Positions 63,768-64,000 of a stretch of 64,000 nt of DNA are shown here, piece after piece. The translations under genes and the position numbers were made by a program. Within the stretch, counting starts at the first letter, position 1, and every line of letters begins with the position of its first letter. The notes under the pieces are model-generated. The model was not told the DNA's origin and did not search any database. It worked only from the letters and a program-made list of their open reading frames with translations. The stretch lies in NCBI RefSeq assembly GCF_900129275.1, contig NZ_FQUX01000004.1, positions 62,001 through 126,000 on the forward strand, written 5' to 3'. Origin of the DNA: Arenibacter palladensis. GTDB taxonomy: Bacteria > Bacteroidota > Bacteroidia > Flavobacteriales > Flavobacteriaceae.

Positions 63768-64000
63768 TGTCCAAAGGTTTGTTGATCTGACGGTCTTCAA
63801 AGACAATTCTGGTATAATCATTAGTGGGTTCCACCATTTTAACCTCCATAACATCTGCCTGTTCCTTATCGAAGAACAAAATAAAAGAGGCTATATAACT
63901 TTTTATTTTTTCGTCTTTAGGAACAAAGATGACCTTGTAAAAATCAGGGCTTTTAAAGTAGCTCATTGTGAAATCCGAATCTTGGAACAAGTTGCCTTTT
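63748..64000 (-). CDS. LolA-like outer-membrane lipoprotein carrier, 5' end outside window
   Basis: The C-terminal 83 residues are read; the frame stays open to the right edge. The pattern FYKVIFVPKDEKIKSYIASF, DVMEVKMVEPTNDYTRIVF and the ending NKPLDNEVFSN match the last strands of LolA-type periplasmic carriers (hydrophobic half-barrel, final N-x-P-x-x-x-x-x-F). LolA homologues are regular members of aryl-polyene and flexirubin loci, where they are thought to shuttle the lipid product. The frame contains an ATG at 63990 that should not be taken as the start. Confidence 0.78.
   Translation of the reverse strand, partial: KGNLFQDSDFTMSYFKSPDFYKVIFVPKDEKIKSYIASFILFFDKEQADVMEVKMVEPTNDYTRIVFEDRQINKPLDNEVFSN

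Noticed and set aside
1-64000. Insertion sequences, prophage or integrative elements
   Set aside because: No transposase, integrase or phage structural gene was recognised in either strand.

Overview
The window is chromosomal DNA from a member of the Bacteroidota, almost certainly a marine Flavobacteriaceae (Maribacter/Arenibacter/Zobellia-like; the genus cannot be fixed from the sequence alone). The evidence is two proteins with type B type-IX-secretion sorting domains, DUF5916, DUF5683, DUF6122 and OmpP1/FadL-type outer-membrane proteins, a two-subunit methylmalonyl-CoA mutase, an archaeal/eukaryal-type prolyl-tRNA synthetase without an editing insertion, flavobacterial promoters (TTG, 17-23 bases, TAnnTTTG) and a flexirubin/aryl-polyene-like gene set. 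I see no phage, insertion sequence, integrase or CRISPR array.

Left part (1-24300) is mostly housekeeping in short units: an ABC ATPase cut by the window edge, a DUF5916 outer-membrane protein, a DUF192 lipoprotein, lgt, yidD, cysS and folE on the minus strand; two tandem paralogous T9SS type B cargo proteins on the plus strand; a FadL-like porin and a low-complexity lipoprotein on the minus strand; then proS, two identical tRNA-Glu genes, rpsT and a His-rich purple-acid-phosphatase-like lipoprotein. An AraC regulator is followed by an unusual array of three 169-170-base repeats that grow out of the 3' end of a tRNA-Arg gene. Then come apt, a 50-residue conserved small protein, ndk, a recF-lipocalin-DUF721 operon, and a TPR protein with ribH.

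Middle part (24400-42550): a small membrane protein, mutL, two rhomboid proteases and an EEP-fold phosphodiesterase form one tight plus-strand operon. A DUF1080 protein and a Tat-exported Gfo/Idh/MocA protein lie close together on the minus strand. A long minus-strand run parA-parB-DUF5683-dapB-lepB-wbqC-DUF6122 combines chromosome partition, lysine/peptidoglycan precursor synthesis and protein export. A second minus-strand run, udk-divIC-mutA-scpA, joins uridine salvage, division and propionate/succinate interconversion.

Right part (42550-64000) is the most distinctive. It holds two exported beta-lactamase-fold serine hydrolases, a nucleotide-translocase-like membrane protein with a large HEAT-repeat tail, and an exported 968-residue dikinase-like protein whose domain order resembles glucan water dikinases. 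From 51224 to beyond the right edge all genes run leftward with minimal spacing: a PaaK-like adenylating enzyme, a C45 Ntn acyltransferase lipoprotein, a JmjC/cupin-like protein, a phytoene-desaturase-like flavoprotein, an MMPL exporter fused to a lysophospholipid-type acyltransferase and a decayed methyltransferase domain, a GT2-DUF2062 protein, a FabZ-like dehydratase, a PorT-like barrel, two unassigned envelope proteins and a LolA-like protein. This fits the distal part of a flexirubin/aryl-polyene-type pigment locus; its ketosynthases and carrier proteins would lie to the right of the window.
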